Below, in pieces: positions 24,591 to 34,416 of a stretch of 64,000 bases of DNA. The translations under genes were made by a program, and so were the position numbers. Positions within the stretch are counted from its first letter, which is position 1. Each line of letters begins with the position of its first letter. Source of the DNA: Sternotherus odoratus. Its lineage: Eukaryota > Chordata > Testudines > Kinosternidae. The stretch lies in the NCBI GenBank assembly GCA_032164245.1, contig JAVMKO010000003.1, positions 11,294,651 to 11,358,650 on the forward strand, written 5' to 3'. The notes under the pieces were generated by a model. That model did no database searches. It saw only the letters and a program-made list of their open reading frames with translations, and was not told where the DNA came from.

Positions 24591-25560
24591 TAGGCTATTA
24601 GTAGCAGAGCTAAGGAATTTATGGGATGGATTTTATTGTTTGTATTGCTGTTATCTATCTGTAGCATTGTTTTGAAATTGCCACTAGAAAATATTATTCT
24701 TCTAGGTTTCTTTGCTCCTCAGGCCACACACAGGGGCACAGTTTACCATCATGGCACTCAGATACACAGCTGTGGAACATATTCATTCAGTAGCATTAGT
24801 TGGTGCCTTGGCCAGATTCTCAAGCTGTCATGAAGACAGCCCTGGAGCACCCTTCTGGTCTGTCATGTGGTTATGCTGTTGCTGCAAGTACATATCTGGT
24901 TTCTGATCTGACCTCAGGCTCCAGGACAGTGTTTTTATTTAATTTACCTTTTTGATCTGGAGAAATTTGAATTCAACAAAGCCCTGTGAAAATCCTCTGA
25001 ACCTTTGACAGCCGTTCCCCCCTTGCTTAAAGGGGAGCAACCTTTACAATAACATAGGTAAATTGGGATCATAAATAAATATTTGTATGCTTTCTTCTTA
25101 TTTAATTAGATTTACCAGTCTGAAATGTAGTGTATGCTAATTTCATAAACTAGCTACCTTTACTAAATCAGACACAGTGGTGCAAAAATCGAAAAAAAGT
25201 GCCAGATTGCATTTTACTCCAAAAGGGATATTTTCATGCTTAAAGGGTGGTCTTTCTTTAGAGTATTCTTTAATCATTGTGTTTCTTGGTTTAAATTCCT
25301 GTTTTTACAATATTCCCGATGTTTAGGTTCAGAGATGGAAAGATGATTTTTTTCTTTTGATTGTTTCAAGGTCAGAAATTGAATGCTGCTTGGATTTTTC
25401 CCCTTTGTGGGTGAAATTATCCAAAGTTTCACAGTCAGAATGTGAATCTAATTTAGAGAGAGCAGCAGCAACTCATGGGCAAAATGCCTACCAGCGCAGT
25501 TCTGCACAAGATGGTAGGCACTGCATAAGTCTCAGTGTTGTGCTCATTACATGATGTATA

Positions 25561-25669
25561 GGGCCCTCAGTCAGCAATGGACTTAAGCACATGCTTAAAG
25601 TTAAGACTGTACTTAAGTCCCATTCATTTCAGCACAAGTGTGCTTAAATGCTTTGCTTAATTGGGGCCT
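25561..25669. repeat. Palindromic MITE-like repeat (GGGCCCTCAG...TTGGGGCC)
   Basis: Inverted halves with ACTTAAGCACATGCTTAAAG and AGTGTGCTTAAATGC and a CCCATTCATTTCA core. The ends GGGCCCTCAGTCAGCAA / TTGCTTAATTGGGGCC are complementary with mismatches. A related copy is at 28130-28260. Confidence 0.6.
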
Positions 25670-26290
25670 AAGTGTGGTAAAGTGACTTTGCATGAATCAT
25701 CGGCAATGGGATAAATTTCACCCTCTATAAATAGAAATCCTGTTAACCATAGCTGAAGCTTAGCAGTTTCCAGTTCTGAAGGCCTCAATCTTAGATTTTA
25801 CTGTCTATTAGCTGAGAGAGTTCATGCAGCAATTGAAGGCATACCTTATGCAATGCGACAGGTGCTAATCTTTCAGGAAATTCATCCTACATCTCACCCA
25901 CTAAGGGAATTTTATATAAATATGGCTTAAAGTCTCCTTAAAGGTGTCAGCGAGCATGTGAAGACCACACAGATTTGGTTCCACTGAAAGTAATAGAGTA
26001 AAATTGTCTGTATAATTATTTTAGTTGGATTGAGAATCTGCAGTTCTCCCTTGCTTCAGGAAATAAACCTCTGTTAAAACCATATGGCACTATTCTCCAA
26101 AGAGATGTGATTACAGAGACACTTCCCTTTCAGATAGCAAGGCAAAATTAGAGACAGTAGTCATGTTTCACTAGTCTCTGATGGCATGGCTGATGTGGTT
26201 AGGTCCTGTGATGGTCTCCCTTGAATAGATATGTGGACAGAGTTGGCACTGGGTTTGTTGCAAGGTTTGATTGCTGGGTTGGTGTTTTGG

Positions 26291-26460
26291 GAGGGAGAGA
26301 TAGCTCAGTGGTTTGAGCATTGGCCTATTAAACCCAGCATTGTGAGTTCAATCCATGAAGGGACCATTTAGGAATAGGAGGCAAAAATGGGATTCATCCT
26401 GCTTTGAGCAGAGGGTTGGATTAAATGATCTCCAGAGGTCCCTTCCAACTCTATGATTCT
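26291..26460 (+). mobile_element. tRNA-derived SINE with CR1-like tail (turtle Cry-type)
   Basis: About 170 bp. The 5' part is tRNA-like with an A box (TAGCTCAGTGG, 26301-26311) and a B box (GAGTTCAATCC, 26344-26354), the internal RNA polymerase III promoter. The 3' part (CTGCTTTGAGCAGAGGGTTG ... TCCCTTCCAACTCTATGATT) is the CR1 3' end, so mobilisation would have used the CR1 reverse transcriptase. This architecture is the signature of SINEs of hidden-necked turtles. The copy is nearly full length with modest divergence. Confidence 0.85.
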
Positions 26461-26972
26461 ACATTTGTGCATAATAAATGCAACTGTTTCTCTTTGTGAG
26501 GAAGTATGAAAGTGTCATTTTGGCTTTTGTGTGAGTGTATATATACTTGATTAATTTATGCAGTGCAATAAATGACACATCAACTGTAAAATGTCTGATA
26601 CCCAGAAGGCATGTATTGTTATGTATACATAGCAAAAATATATAATAAAAAAGTCTGTCAGGTTAAGTTAGGCCCTAAGTTTAGGTTCTGTAAAAGCATT
26701 TTAAAAACCCATGATCAAGAGAAAGACTCTCCACCTCCACCCCCTTTTTAAAGTTCCTAGTAAAAGGGAAGAGTATTTAAATGTTCAGGGAGAAGTAAAA
26801 ATATTAGGTAAAAACTTTAACACATCATACAAGTGATCCCAAGATTACTGTAACTTTAAGAGAATAAAGATTTGACAGCACTTTGTATATAGTCAATTTA
26901 ACTGTTTTTTGTAACTAGTTCAGCCCAAGTTTTGAATTTGGATCCAGGCAGGCAGACCTCGGATCCCACTCA

Positions 26973-27230
26973 GGCCTGGGCTACACTAGTGGGGAGATTC
27001 AAACTAAGATGCGCAACTTCAGCTACAATATTCACGTAGCTGAAGTCGAAGTATCTTAGTTTGACTTACCTGGCCATCCCCATGGCGATGAATCGACCAC
27101 AGCGGCTCCCTCATCGACTCCACTTACTCCTCTTGCGGAGCTGGCGTTCCAGAGTTGACGGGATCACGTTTGGGAATCGATTTATCCCGTCTTGACGAGA
27201 CACGATAAATCGATCCCCGATACACCGAAC
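26973..27230. mobile_element. MITE-like repeat with two internal hairpins
   Basis: Starts GGCCTGGGCTACACTAGTGG. Contains one hairpin, ACTTCAGCTAC ... GTAGCTGAAGT, near 27017-27054 and another, TCGATTTATCCCGTCT ... AGACACGATAAATCGA, near 27178-27216. This matches a dispersed sauropsid family with GTCTACACT-type ends. CpG-rich relative to its surroundings. Confidence 0.6.
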
Positions 27231-27559
27231 CTAAAAGGTTTGGGCATGGGAGAGATCAGTACCATGAAACATATCTGAGATGCAGCAATGGACAGGTGTG
27301 GAATTTTTAAGGTATGAATTTCAGTGTGGTATAATCACCACAACCTGGATATAGTTTCTAAGAAGGTGGAGGAGAAGGATAATTCATGCAGGCAAAATAG
27401 ATCCAGTTTATACAGTGCATACTTAAAAAAAAGTAATTGAACTGGCCTCCAAGGCCCTGGTATATTGACATTATTAATTGACTGATATCTTGTTGGTGTT
27501 GTGGCAAAAGGTACTTTAAGATTTATTATATCATCATCATCACTATCTAAGCTGGAAAA

Positions 27560-28125
27560 CGTCAAGCAAACTATCGTGTTGCTGTGCTACAAGGACCTTC
27601 TTTGCGGAAGAGGGAGAAAGGGAAATTCTTTACAGAATTTCCCCCTGCAGTAGCCCAGATGCTGTTCAAAAGCCTTCACCGTGTGCTTATAATTTCAGTT
27701 AGCAATGCTGTAAATGACATCACACACTGCTTGCATTGGACTCCCTCCAGCGCCTCCCTCCCCCCCGACTGATCCTCTTCCTACTTCCCTTCCCCCTGCG
27801 CACATTCTTTGGGATTTGCTGCCTACTGGTAGCCAAGCATACAGAGAATTGAAGCGGGCAGGGGGAGATTTATTCATTATGAATCTGTTTTCCTATTGTT
27901 TTTAAGTTCATGGGAGGCTCCCCGTTACTAAACAAACTTTACAGCTGAAGGCAAAGCGGGTCAGCCTCCTGCTAGAGCCTTTCTAATGAAGATATTCCAT
28001 TGTGGCCAAACATAGCTCATTCATTGCCTAGCTATTCCTCCGCCTTCCCTCCTAAACTCCTGCTGGATATCGACATTAGACCCAATCTTTCAATCTAATG
28101 AGCAGGTTAAATATTTTAACTTTGG
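27560..28125. other. Non-repetitive stretch, possible conserved non-coding element
   Basis: Non-repetitive, with motifs such as TGACATCA, TTGTGGCCA and GGAAATTC and no transposon features. Its texture suggests an intronic enhancer, but nothing here proves it. Confidence 0.2.
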
Positions 28126-28129
28126 CTTA

Positions 28130-28260
28130 GGCCCTGATTTAGCAAGGACCCACTTCATTATTACCTGTTCAGCACAGCCCTTAAGCATGCGTTTAACTTT
28201 AGCTATATATTTATTTCTCATTAAATCACATGCTTTAAACGCTTTGCTGAACTGGGGCTG
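28130..28260. repeat. Palindromic MITE-like repeat
   Basis: Begins GGCCCTGATTTAGCAAGGAC and ends GCTTTGCTGAACTGGGGC, with internal TTAAGCATGCGTTTAACTTT. Same family as 25561-25669. Confidence 0.55.
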
Positions 28261-28324
28261 TAATGTAATCCCATTATTAATACAGCTGACCTGCGGCAGG
28301 TGAGGTCAGCCCTACAGGCTTGGA

Positions 28325-28420
28325 GCCAGATTCTGCCCCCAGATGCATGTGTATTAACCTGGACTCACTCTACTGAAGTCAATGGATTTACATTCATGTA
28401 GCTCAGAGCAGAATCTGGCC
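28325..28420. repeat. Palindromic MITE-like repeat (GCCAGATTCTGC termini)
   Basis: Ends GCCAGATTCTGC and GCAGAATCTGGC are perfect 12-bp inverted repeats, with a CTGAAGTCAATGGATTTACA core. Related degraded copies appear at 30505-30595, 41575-41670 and 56570-56681. Confidence 0.65.
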
Positions 28421-28581
28421 TGCTCTGTTTTCCTTCTAAGACTGACAAAGGGAATTATCCCTTGAGATCCTTCTGAGTGACGTGTTCTCAGGTGCAGCAT
28501 CCCTTCTTCATTGCACACAAATAGCGATGCCGTCCTGTTGTACTCTCCCAGAATTTTAAAGCCTTTCACTGCATTGGCGAG

Positions 28582-28655
28582 ATTTCCCTCCACTTTCCCT
28601 GCAGCCTGTAATTAGCCAAATTTCCCTCCACTTTCCCTGCAGACTGTAATTAGCC
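28582..28655. repeat. 36-bp tandem duplication
   Basis: 28582-28617 (ATTTCCCTCCACTTTCCCTG and on) is repeated at 28620-28655 with one mismatch, period 38. Likely a recent slippage or microhomology event. Confidence 0.9.
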
Positions 28656-28764
28656 CCCCAAAAAATCTATTTAAAATTTATTTATAAAAATATTTCCCTT
28701 CTGGGGGGCACTGGAGTTTTACAATTTGCCACATTGTTTTCAAATACAATCTTGTGCCTTAACT

Positions 28765-29172
28765 GTGAATCTCAATCTTTCCAGACTCCTGTGCCCCTTT
28801 CCGGAGTCTGATTTGTCTTGTGTACCCACAAGTTTCACCTTGTTTAAAAACTACTTGCTTACAAAATCAGACATAAATGTACAAAAGTGTCACAGCCATA
28901 CTATTACTGAAAAAATAGCTTATTTTCTCAGTTTTACCATATAATTTTAAAATAAATCAATTGGAATATAAATGTTGTACTTACATTTCAGCGTACACTA
29001 TATAGAGTAGCATAAACAAGTCATTGTATGACATTTTAGTTTGTACTGACTTTGCTACTGCTTTTTATGTAGCAGGCTGTAAAAGTAGGCAAATATCTAG
29101 ATGAGTTGACGTACCCTCTGGAAGACCTCGTGTACCCCCAGAGGCACACGTATCCCTGGTTGAGAATCACTG
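28765..29172. mobile_element. hAT-like non-autonomous element with 8-bp target duplication
   Basis: About 408 bp between exact direct repeats CCTTAACT (28757-28764 and 29173-29180), the 8-bp duplication of hAT elements. The right end GGTTGAGAATCACTG is a typical hAT terminus and the left end GTGAATCTCAATC is its degraded partner. The interior (TGTACCCACAAGTTTCACC, AACTACTTGCTTACAAAATC, ...) matches a repeat I recall as abundant in turtles. No coding capacity. Confidence 0.8.
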
Positions 29173-29459
29173 CCTTAACTAAGCTGGTGGTTTGTGGCAG
29201 CAGAAACAATCCATTATCTCTTGTTCTCCAGGTTGGCATGGATAAGGGGTGCAGAGGTTCCATCTCTAGATGATAGTAATAGCAGCTTAACACATAGAAT
29301 CACCTCCTGTCAGGGCAGCTGCACCTGTATTTTCCCTCCATCATTCAGCAAGGGCACAACTCTCAGGGTTCCAGTTCCCCAGCTGTTGCCTGTCTTGGGT
29401 GGATACCCACGTCTCTCTCCCCACTCCCTTCTGCGCCGATCCCTGTCTTCACTGTTAAC

Positions 29460-29614
29460 AGAGTCCTGTGGCACCTTAAAGACTAACTAAAGTATTGAAG
29501 CATAAGCTTTCGTGGGCTAATACCCACTTTCTCTGCATCCGACGAAGTGGGTATTAGCCCACGAAAGCTTATGCTTCAATACTTTAGTTAGTCTTTAAGG
29601 TGCCACAGGACTCT
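29460..29614. repeat. Perfect 70-bp-arm inverted repeat (foldback)
   Basis: Arms 29460-29529 and 29545-29614 are exact reverse complements, separated by a 15-nt spacer containing CTGCATCCGACG. The right arm continues into the 'AAGGTGCCACAGGACTC ... CAGACTAACACGGCTACC' module to about 29664, so this is a head-to-head duplication of a dispersed repeat also seen at 24291, 46924, 50580, 57566 and 60450. Seventy matching base pairs without mismatch implies recent formation or correction. Confidence 0.92.
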
Positions 29615-29669
29615 TTGTTACCTCTGCTATTCCAGACTAACACGGCTACCTCTCTGATTCTTGACTTCA

Positions 29670-31542
29670 CTGTGTTATTCCTGGCAGAAGCAAGCTGCCC
29701 AAGCATACCTGCTTGCCTTCTCTTCAGAGACGGATAACAATGACTGTCAACAGTTATATTACCACACAGTTCTTTCCGTGCAAGCCTATTTTACTCTACT
29801 GAGAAAAGCTATATAAACACAAAAGAACCTACATAGATACTAATAAGCCTACCAGAGATCATTTCAACTCAATAACATGAACTGTGGCCGGAGCAGTCTT
29901 TCCAAACCCAACCCAAGAGGTTTCTTGTGTGATCACAAGGTCATCACGGCCTCACCTCAGAACAAGTACATAGTCTTATGGGGCCTCTGTGGGCTCTGTC
30001 CTTCCAGCTCTTGGAGTCCCCTGTGGGCCAGAGGTCCTGCCCATTTGTTTGATCAGGAAGAGGGCCCTGTGCTAGTTTAAAACTAGGCTGTTTATCCAAA
30101 AAATCCTCTCTTGTCTATTTATCCAAAAAATCCTTTCTTTGTCTATTGATCCCTGGAGAATCCCGTTTGGACTGGTATATGCACACCAAGGGCTGATAAT
30201 GGAGGAAATATGTAAGCATCCCTGTCCTCCTAGAGAAAGTACATACAATGCCCACAACAGCACATACACAACTGCACTTTTAATACAATTGGACCCCAAG
30301 GTATTAATTCAATGAGGTTTAACTTAATTCAGTAAAGTTTATCATAATTCCATAAGATGTGTCCAGGATATTGCCAGTCTGTCACAAGAATAATAAATAC
30401 AATGAAACAACAATTATTAAATAATATTAATAATCCTTTGCACTTTCAGACTATGCTTCATCCAGAGATCTTGGAGCTCGTAAAGGCTGAGTCTCACTTA
30501 GTACTGTTAATCTAGTTTTGCCCCGATGTAACTTAATTGAAACCTACTGGAGTTTACTCACACTCAGAGTAGCACAGTGGTGAATCTGGCTCACTAATTC
30601 ACCTAATAATGCCCCCTGGGATCCAGGGAGCCAGCTAAATATTTTTATAGACAAAGAAAACTATGGCTTCCTCAAGTTTTAGTTATTTAAGTCCCCATTT
30701 AGGCACCCAAAAAGCAGCCTGATTTTAGCTATTCACTTCAGTAGAAGCTGCCGCTGTTCAGCACCACTGAGAACACGAGACCCAAAGTTAGTCTAAGAGC
30801 CTAACTCGAAGCACTTAAATTGAAAAATGTTGCCTGAGTGACTTGCTCAAGATTATACAGCGAGTCAGTGGGAAACCCCAGAACTCTCCACCCCATTCAA
30901 TTCTATGCTCTAAGCACCAGGCAGTGCTTTCTCCCGTAAAGTCTTGACACAAGAAGTCAGTCCACCCCATCTGCCACCTGGAACAAGACTGTCACTAGTG
31001 AGATCACCAGAAAGGGGACAGAGCATAGCAAAGAGAAGGGATCAAAAGGGTGGCTGACCGCCATGAGTATTGGGGAGAAATCTTCAGGACACCATCTCAA
31101 CTAGCATCAGTTATGCATCACTTAAGTCTAGGCATCTATAGGACTTAAGGCTTGTGCTGGCACTCTGCCCAGAGGTGAATTTCACCCAGAGAACTGAATG
31201 GATTCTGTCACGTCTGCTGCCCTATTAAATCCATATATTACCAGCAGCACAAGACTTTCATCATATTCCGGCCTTTTAACCAGGCTTTAGATTGTAAAAG
31301 CAAGAGCAGAGAAGAAGGGTGTTAAGCATAATTTTTACTGGGGAAACCACCAATTCTTTATACCTTTCGAAAGGAAGAAAGACATCCATCAAACTGTCAT
31401 TGCAGATTAGATGCCACAAACCTAAGCCCACGGAGCAGCCAGGAATCTGTAAACCTTTTAAAGGCTAAGCCTGTTTTTGACTTTTTTTAAAAAAAAAAAC
31501 CTTTATAGATTTCCGTGGAAAAGATTAATGGGCCAAGGGATG
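29670..31542. other. Intronic DNA upstream of the DIRS element
   Basis: Mostly apparently unique sequence. A degraded inverted repeat with GAATCTGGCTCAC lies near 30505-30595, and a SINE-like remnant (ACTTGCTCAAGATTATACAG) near 30835-30925. No exon recognised. Confidence 0.45.
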
Positions 31543-31724
31543 TTCTTCTTCGAGTGATTGCTCACATGCATTCCACTATAGGTCAGGCACGCGCTGCGGG
31601 CCTGGTTGCCGGGCAGATTTTTCCCCTAGCTGCAGACTGGGCGAGCAGGGAGCCCCCTGGAGTGGCGCCACTGAGGCACTCTATAAGTACCCCTGCGACA
31701 CAGTCTGGCCCCCAGTTCCTTCTT
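31543..31724 (+). repeat. DIRS left inverted terminal repeat
   Basis: Bases 31571-31724 (154 nt) are the reverse complement of 37535-37688 with no difference that I can find. The outer part (31543-31570) is related to the right end with a few differences. The repeat contains a TATA-like CTATAAGTA at 31681-31689, about 210 nt upstream of the Gag start, and probably serves as the promoter. The outermost 41 nt recur in reverse complement inside the element at 37398-37438. Confidence 0.92.
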
Positions 31725-31816
31725 CACCGCTCGCGCTGGTAGTCGGAACAGGAGTACTGCTCTTGAGCGTCCTCCTTATCTCCTAGCTGTTATTCCTATT
31801 GTTCTCATTAATAGTT

Positions 31817-31849
31817 GTTGTTAAGTAGTTGTTAAGTAGTTGTTAAGTA
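31817..31849 (+). repeat. Triplicated 11-bp repeat in the DIRS 5' leader
   Basis: Three perfect copies of GTTGTTAAGTA in tandem, between the left terminal repeat and the Gag start codon (50 nt before the ATG). A partial copy follows. Role unknown; it could be a packaging or priming feature or simple slippage. Confidence 0.85.
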
Positions 31850-31898
31850 GTTATAGTGTAAATAGTTAGGTGCAGGGGATTTCCCTGCCACCGGAGCC

Positions 31899-34415
31899 AT
31901 GTCATCCAAGGCTCCGGGATTCAAGCCATGTGCGGAGTGTGGGAAGCCCATGCCTGCGGGGGACCCACACTCAAAGTGCCTTAAGTGCCTCGGGGAAGCG
32001 CACTTGGCAGACTCCTGCAAGATTTGCAGGGCCTTCAAACCCAGGACCCGCAAGGACAGAGAATCCCGCCTGCGGCAGATCCTGTTAGAGGCGGCCCTCA
32101 CTCCGGACTCGAGTGCGGCACCGGGCCCCGCACCCAAGCCGGCGAAAGCAAAGCCTCGGCACCGGTCGCGCTCCCCCAGCGCCAAGCGCAGAAAGGACTC
32201 GGAACCGCGCCCAGCATCGGCACCGGACCGCGTGCAGCCTCCGGCACCGCTCACGCGCCCACGGTCGCCGCCGGGGAGCCGACCAGAGGCACAGCCGCCC
32301 GCACCCGCACCGACGACTCCGGCGCCGCAGGAGGCCCCGTCGAGTCCGGTGCCAGTGGTCTCGCCACTCAGGGTGCCGATTCCGCAGCAGCTTCCCTCCA
32401 CGCCGGAGGCGTTCGCTGCTGCGAGGAGGTTGCTCTCAGAGGACACCCCTCAGCAACCTGTCCGGTCTAGGGGCAAGCCGCCCATGACCGTGACTGAGAT
32501 CGCGGCTCGAAGCCCGGCTGGGCACGGACGCCGATCGATCTCGCGGCGCCGATCTAACTCCCGGTACCGGTCAGCTTCCCGGCACCGGTCGCAGTCTCGG
32601 CGCCGCAATGAGTTGAGACCATGCTCCGGGTCTCCTCATGGCCGATTGCGCAGATCGCGCTCCGGCCGCCGGTCTGAGTCCTGGCGCCGGTCGGAGTCCC
32701 GGCACTCCCGCACGGACAGACGCCGGTCGTACTCCCGGCACCGGTCGCACTCCCGGCACCGGTCCGTCAGCTGCCACAGGGGCCGCTCTGGACGCCGTTC
32801 GCCGAGCCGCTCATCTTCCCGGCACCGCTCGTCGTCGCGGCACCGGTCACGATCGACACGGCACCGATCTCCTCGGCACCGTTCGTCGTCGCGGCACCGC
32901 AGACATCGGCGCTCCACATCCAGACGGCACCGCCGCTCGCCCCGGCACCGGACCTCATCGCGGCACCGGCGATCAGCCCGGCACCGGTCGTCATCGCGGC
33001 ACCGTGGATCCCGCAGAAGTGGATCCAGCAGTAGCCGTTCGTCAGAGGGCAGTCGCTTCTCCCGGCACCGGTCGAGAAGCCCTCGGCGCCGCAGGCGTAG
33101 AGAGTCGGCTGGCACACAAACCCAGCATGACTCTCCGCCCAAGGCCCTCCAGTCGGCCACCATAGCGACCCCATGGCACTCCTCTGCCTCAGTGTCCCCT
33201 CCAGCTATGGGACCAGCCCCAGCCACCCTAAACCCGACCTGGCCAGAATGGGTGGCATGGGAACATGACCAACCGGGGGAAACCCAGTCTGAGCCGGGGT
33301 TCCCAGTATGTGCCAGGGCTGCTCGGCAGGACCTACCAGGGCCATCCTTGGCCAGCCAGCCGTCGGCATTACACAGCCCCCGAGAGCCAGGGCCTTACGC
33401 CTCCCCAGTGGGGGTTGAGGTGGTGGCGGGCACCTCTTCCAACAGCCCGCCCGCCCTGGAACTCTCTAATTACCAGCACCTCCTCCAGGCAGTTGCGAAA
33501 AATATGAACCTGCCCCTTGAGGAGATCCAGATGGTGGATGACCCGGTCACCACCATGCTGACAAAGGGCACCCCGGCACGTGTGGCTGTGCCATTCATTA
33601 ATACAATAAAAGCACACACCACGTCGGTCTGGAAGACCCCCGCCTCCATCCCCCCCACCGCCCGGGGGGTAGAGAAGCGCTACTTTGTCCCGGCCACGGG
33701 CTATGAGTACTTGTATGTTCACCCTACACCCTCCTCCCTGGTGGTGGAGTCGGTGAACAACAAAGAGCGCAATGGACAGGAGGCCCAGGTACCTAAGGCC
33801 AAAGAAGCCAAGAGGCTGGACCATTTTGGCAGGAAGGTCTACTCCTCCGGGGGCCTCCAACTTAGGGTGGCGAATCATCAGGCCCTAATGAGTAGGCACC
33901 ACTTTGATACAGTGGAGGCCCTTAACAAGTTCGAGACCGCTCTCCCCCAGGAGAGCAGACAGGAGTTTAGGGCCCTTCTGACTCAGAGCAGGGATATCTC
34001 AAGACACACCCTGCAAGCGGCCCTGGACTCAGCGGACTCAGCGGCCAGGACCATGGCCTCGGGCATAGCCCTTCGCCGGGCAGCATGGCTCTCCTCATCC
34101 AGCCTTGCCCCGGCGATGCAATACAAAATCCAGGACCTCCCGTTTGAGGGGCAGGCCCTCTTTTCAGAGGACACAGACACGCGGCTCCAGGCCCTCAATG
34201 ACAGAGGGGTGACCCTCAAGGGTCTCGGCATGCACACCGCGGGGCCGCAAAGGCGCCCCTTCATCCCGCCGCGCCGCAAGTTCTTCCCACCCGCCCGCCA
34301 GCCACAGGACTCCTCCAGCAGGAGAAACCGCCCCTTCCGCAAGCGTCAGGGGCCTAGGCAGGGCGGGAAACAGCGGGGACCTAAGCCTTCCCAAGGGCCT
34401 AGGTCCAACTTTTGA
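31899..34415 (+). CDS. DIRS ORF1, Gag-like protein with Cys/His cluster and long RS domain
   Basis: 838 residues, intact. The start ATG is in a favourable context (GAGCCATGT) and is the first ATG after the leader. The N-terminus has a Cys/His array at C11, C14, H24, C27, C30, H35, C40 and C43, compatible with two zinc-binding knuckles and typical of vertebrate DIRS Gag-like proteins. Residues about 60-190 are Pro/Ala-rich. Residues about 210-400 are an extreme arginine/serine/histidine-rich stretch of RS, RHRS and SRHR units like the RS domain of SR splicing factors. The C-terminal half (about 500-770) looks globular and is probably the capsid-like part, and the last 60 residues are basic. 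It presumably binds element RNA and forms particles. Its stop codon overlaps the pol frame in a shift-prone context, described separately. Confidence 0.88.
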   Translation: MSSKAPGFKPCAECGKPMPAGDPHSKCLKCLGEAHLADSCKICRAFKPRTRKDRESRLRQILLEAALTPDSSAAPGPAPKPAKAKPRHRSRSPSAKRRKDSEPRPASAPDRVQPPAPLTRPRSPPGSRPEAQPPAPAPTTPAPQEAPSSPVPVVSPLRVPIPQQLPSTPEAFAAARRLLSEDTPQQPVRSRGKPPMTVTEIAARSPAGHGRRSISRRRSNSRYRSASRHRSQSRRRNELRPCSGSPHGRLRRSRSGRRSESWRRSESRHSRTDRRRSYSRHRSHSRHRSVSCHRGRSGRRSPSRSSSRHRSSSRHRSRSTRHRSPRHRSSSRHRRHRRSTSRRHRRSPRHRTSSRHRRSARHRSSSRHRGSRRSGSSSSRSSEGSRFSRHRSRSPRRRRRRESAGTQTQHDSPPKALQSATIATPWHSSASVSPPAMGPAPATLNPTWPEWVAWEHDQPGETQSEPGFPVCARAARQDLPGPSLASQPSALHSPREPGPYASPVGVEVVAGTSSNSPPALELSNYQHLLQAVAKNMNLPLEEIQMVDDPVTTMLTKGTPARVAVPFINTIKAHTTSVWKTPASIPPTARGVEKRYFVPATGYEYLYVHPTPSSLVVESVNNKERNGQEAQVPKAKEAKRLDHFGRKVYSSGGLQLRVANHQALMSRHHFDTVEALNKFETALPQESRQEFRALLTQSRDISRHTLQAALDSADSAARTMASGIALRRAAWLSSSSLAPAMQYKIQDLPFEGQALFSEDTDTRLQALNDRGVTLKGLGMHTAGPQRRPFIPPRRKFFPPARQPQDSSSRRNRPFRKRQGPRQGGKQRGPKPSQGPRSNF
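32520..33110 (+). repeat. Degenerate tandem repeat encoding the Gag RS domain
   Basis: Roughly 590 bp of short imperfect repeats built from CGGCACCGGTCG-type units, translated as RHRS / SRHR in the Gag frame. The repetition also keeps other frames open, which explains the spurious long open frames here (32638-33165 plus; 32636-33226 minus). Extremely GC- and CpG-rich compared with the intron. Confidence 0.85.
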
Positions 34416-34416
34416 T
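34407..34416 (+). promoter_or_regulatory. Putative +1 frameshift site at the Gag stop codon
   Basis: Gag ends AAC TTT TGA. Because four T residues precede GA, a phenylalanine tRNA on TTT (34410-34412) can slip one base forward onto TTT (34411-34413) with perfect pairing and continue in the open pol frame with GAT GGT. Slow stop codons after a slippery sense codon are the antizyme-type arrangement for +1 shifting. Pol has no own ATG, which strengthens the case. This is inference from sequence. Confidence 0.55.

Noticed and set aside
26291..26365. A functional tRNA gene
   Set aside because: The A and B boxes are there, but the sequence does not fold as a proper cloverleaf and runs into a CR1-like tail, so it is a SINE.
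31832..32446. 204-codon minus-strand open frame opposite gag
   Set aside because: Shadow of the GC-rich, repetitive gag 5' region; no recognisable domain, and the gag frame carries the conserved Cys/His cluster.
32636..33226. Overlapping 135-196 codon frames on both strands in the RS region
   Set aside because: Produced by the short tandem repeat underlying the RS domain; each frame gives a repetitive peptide.
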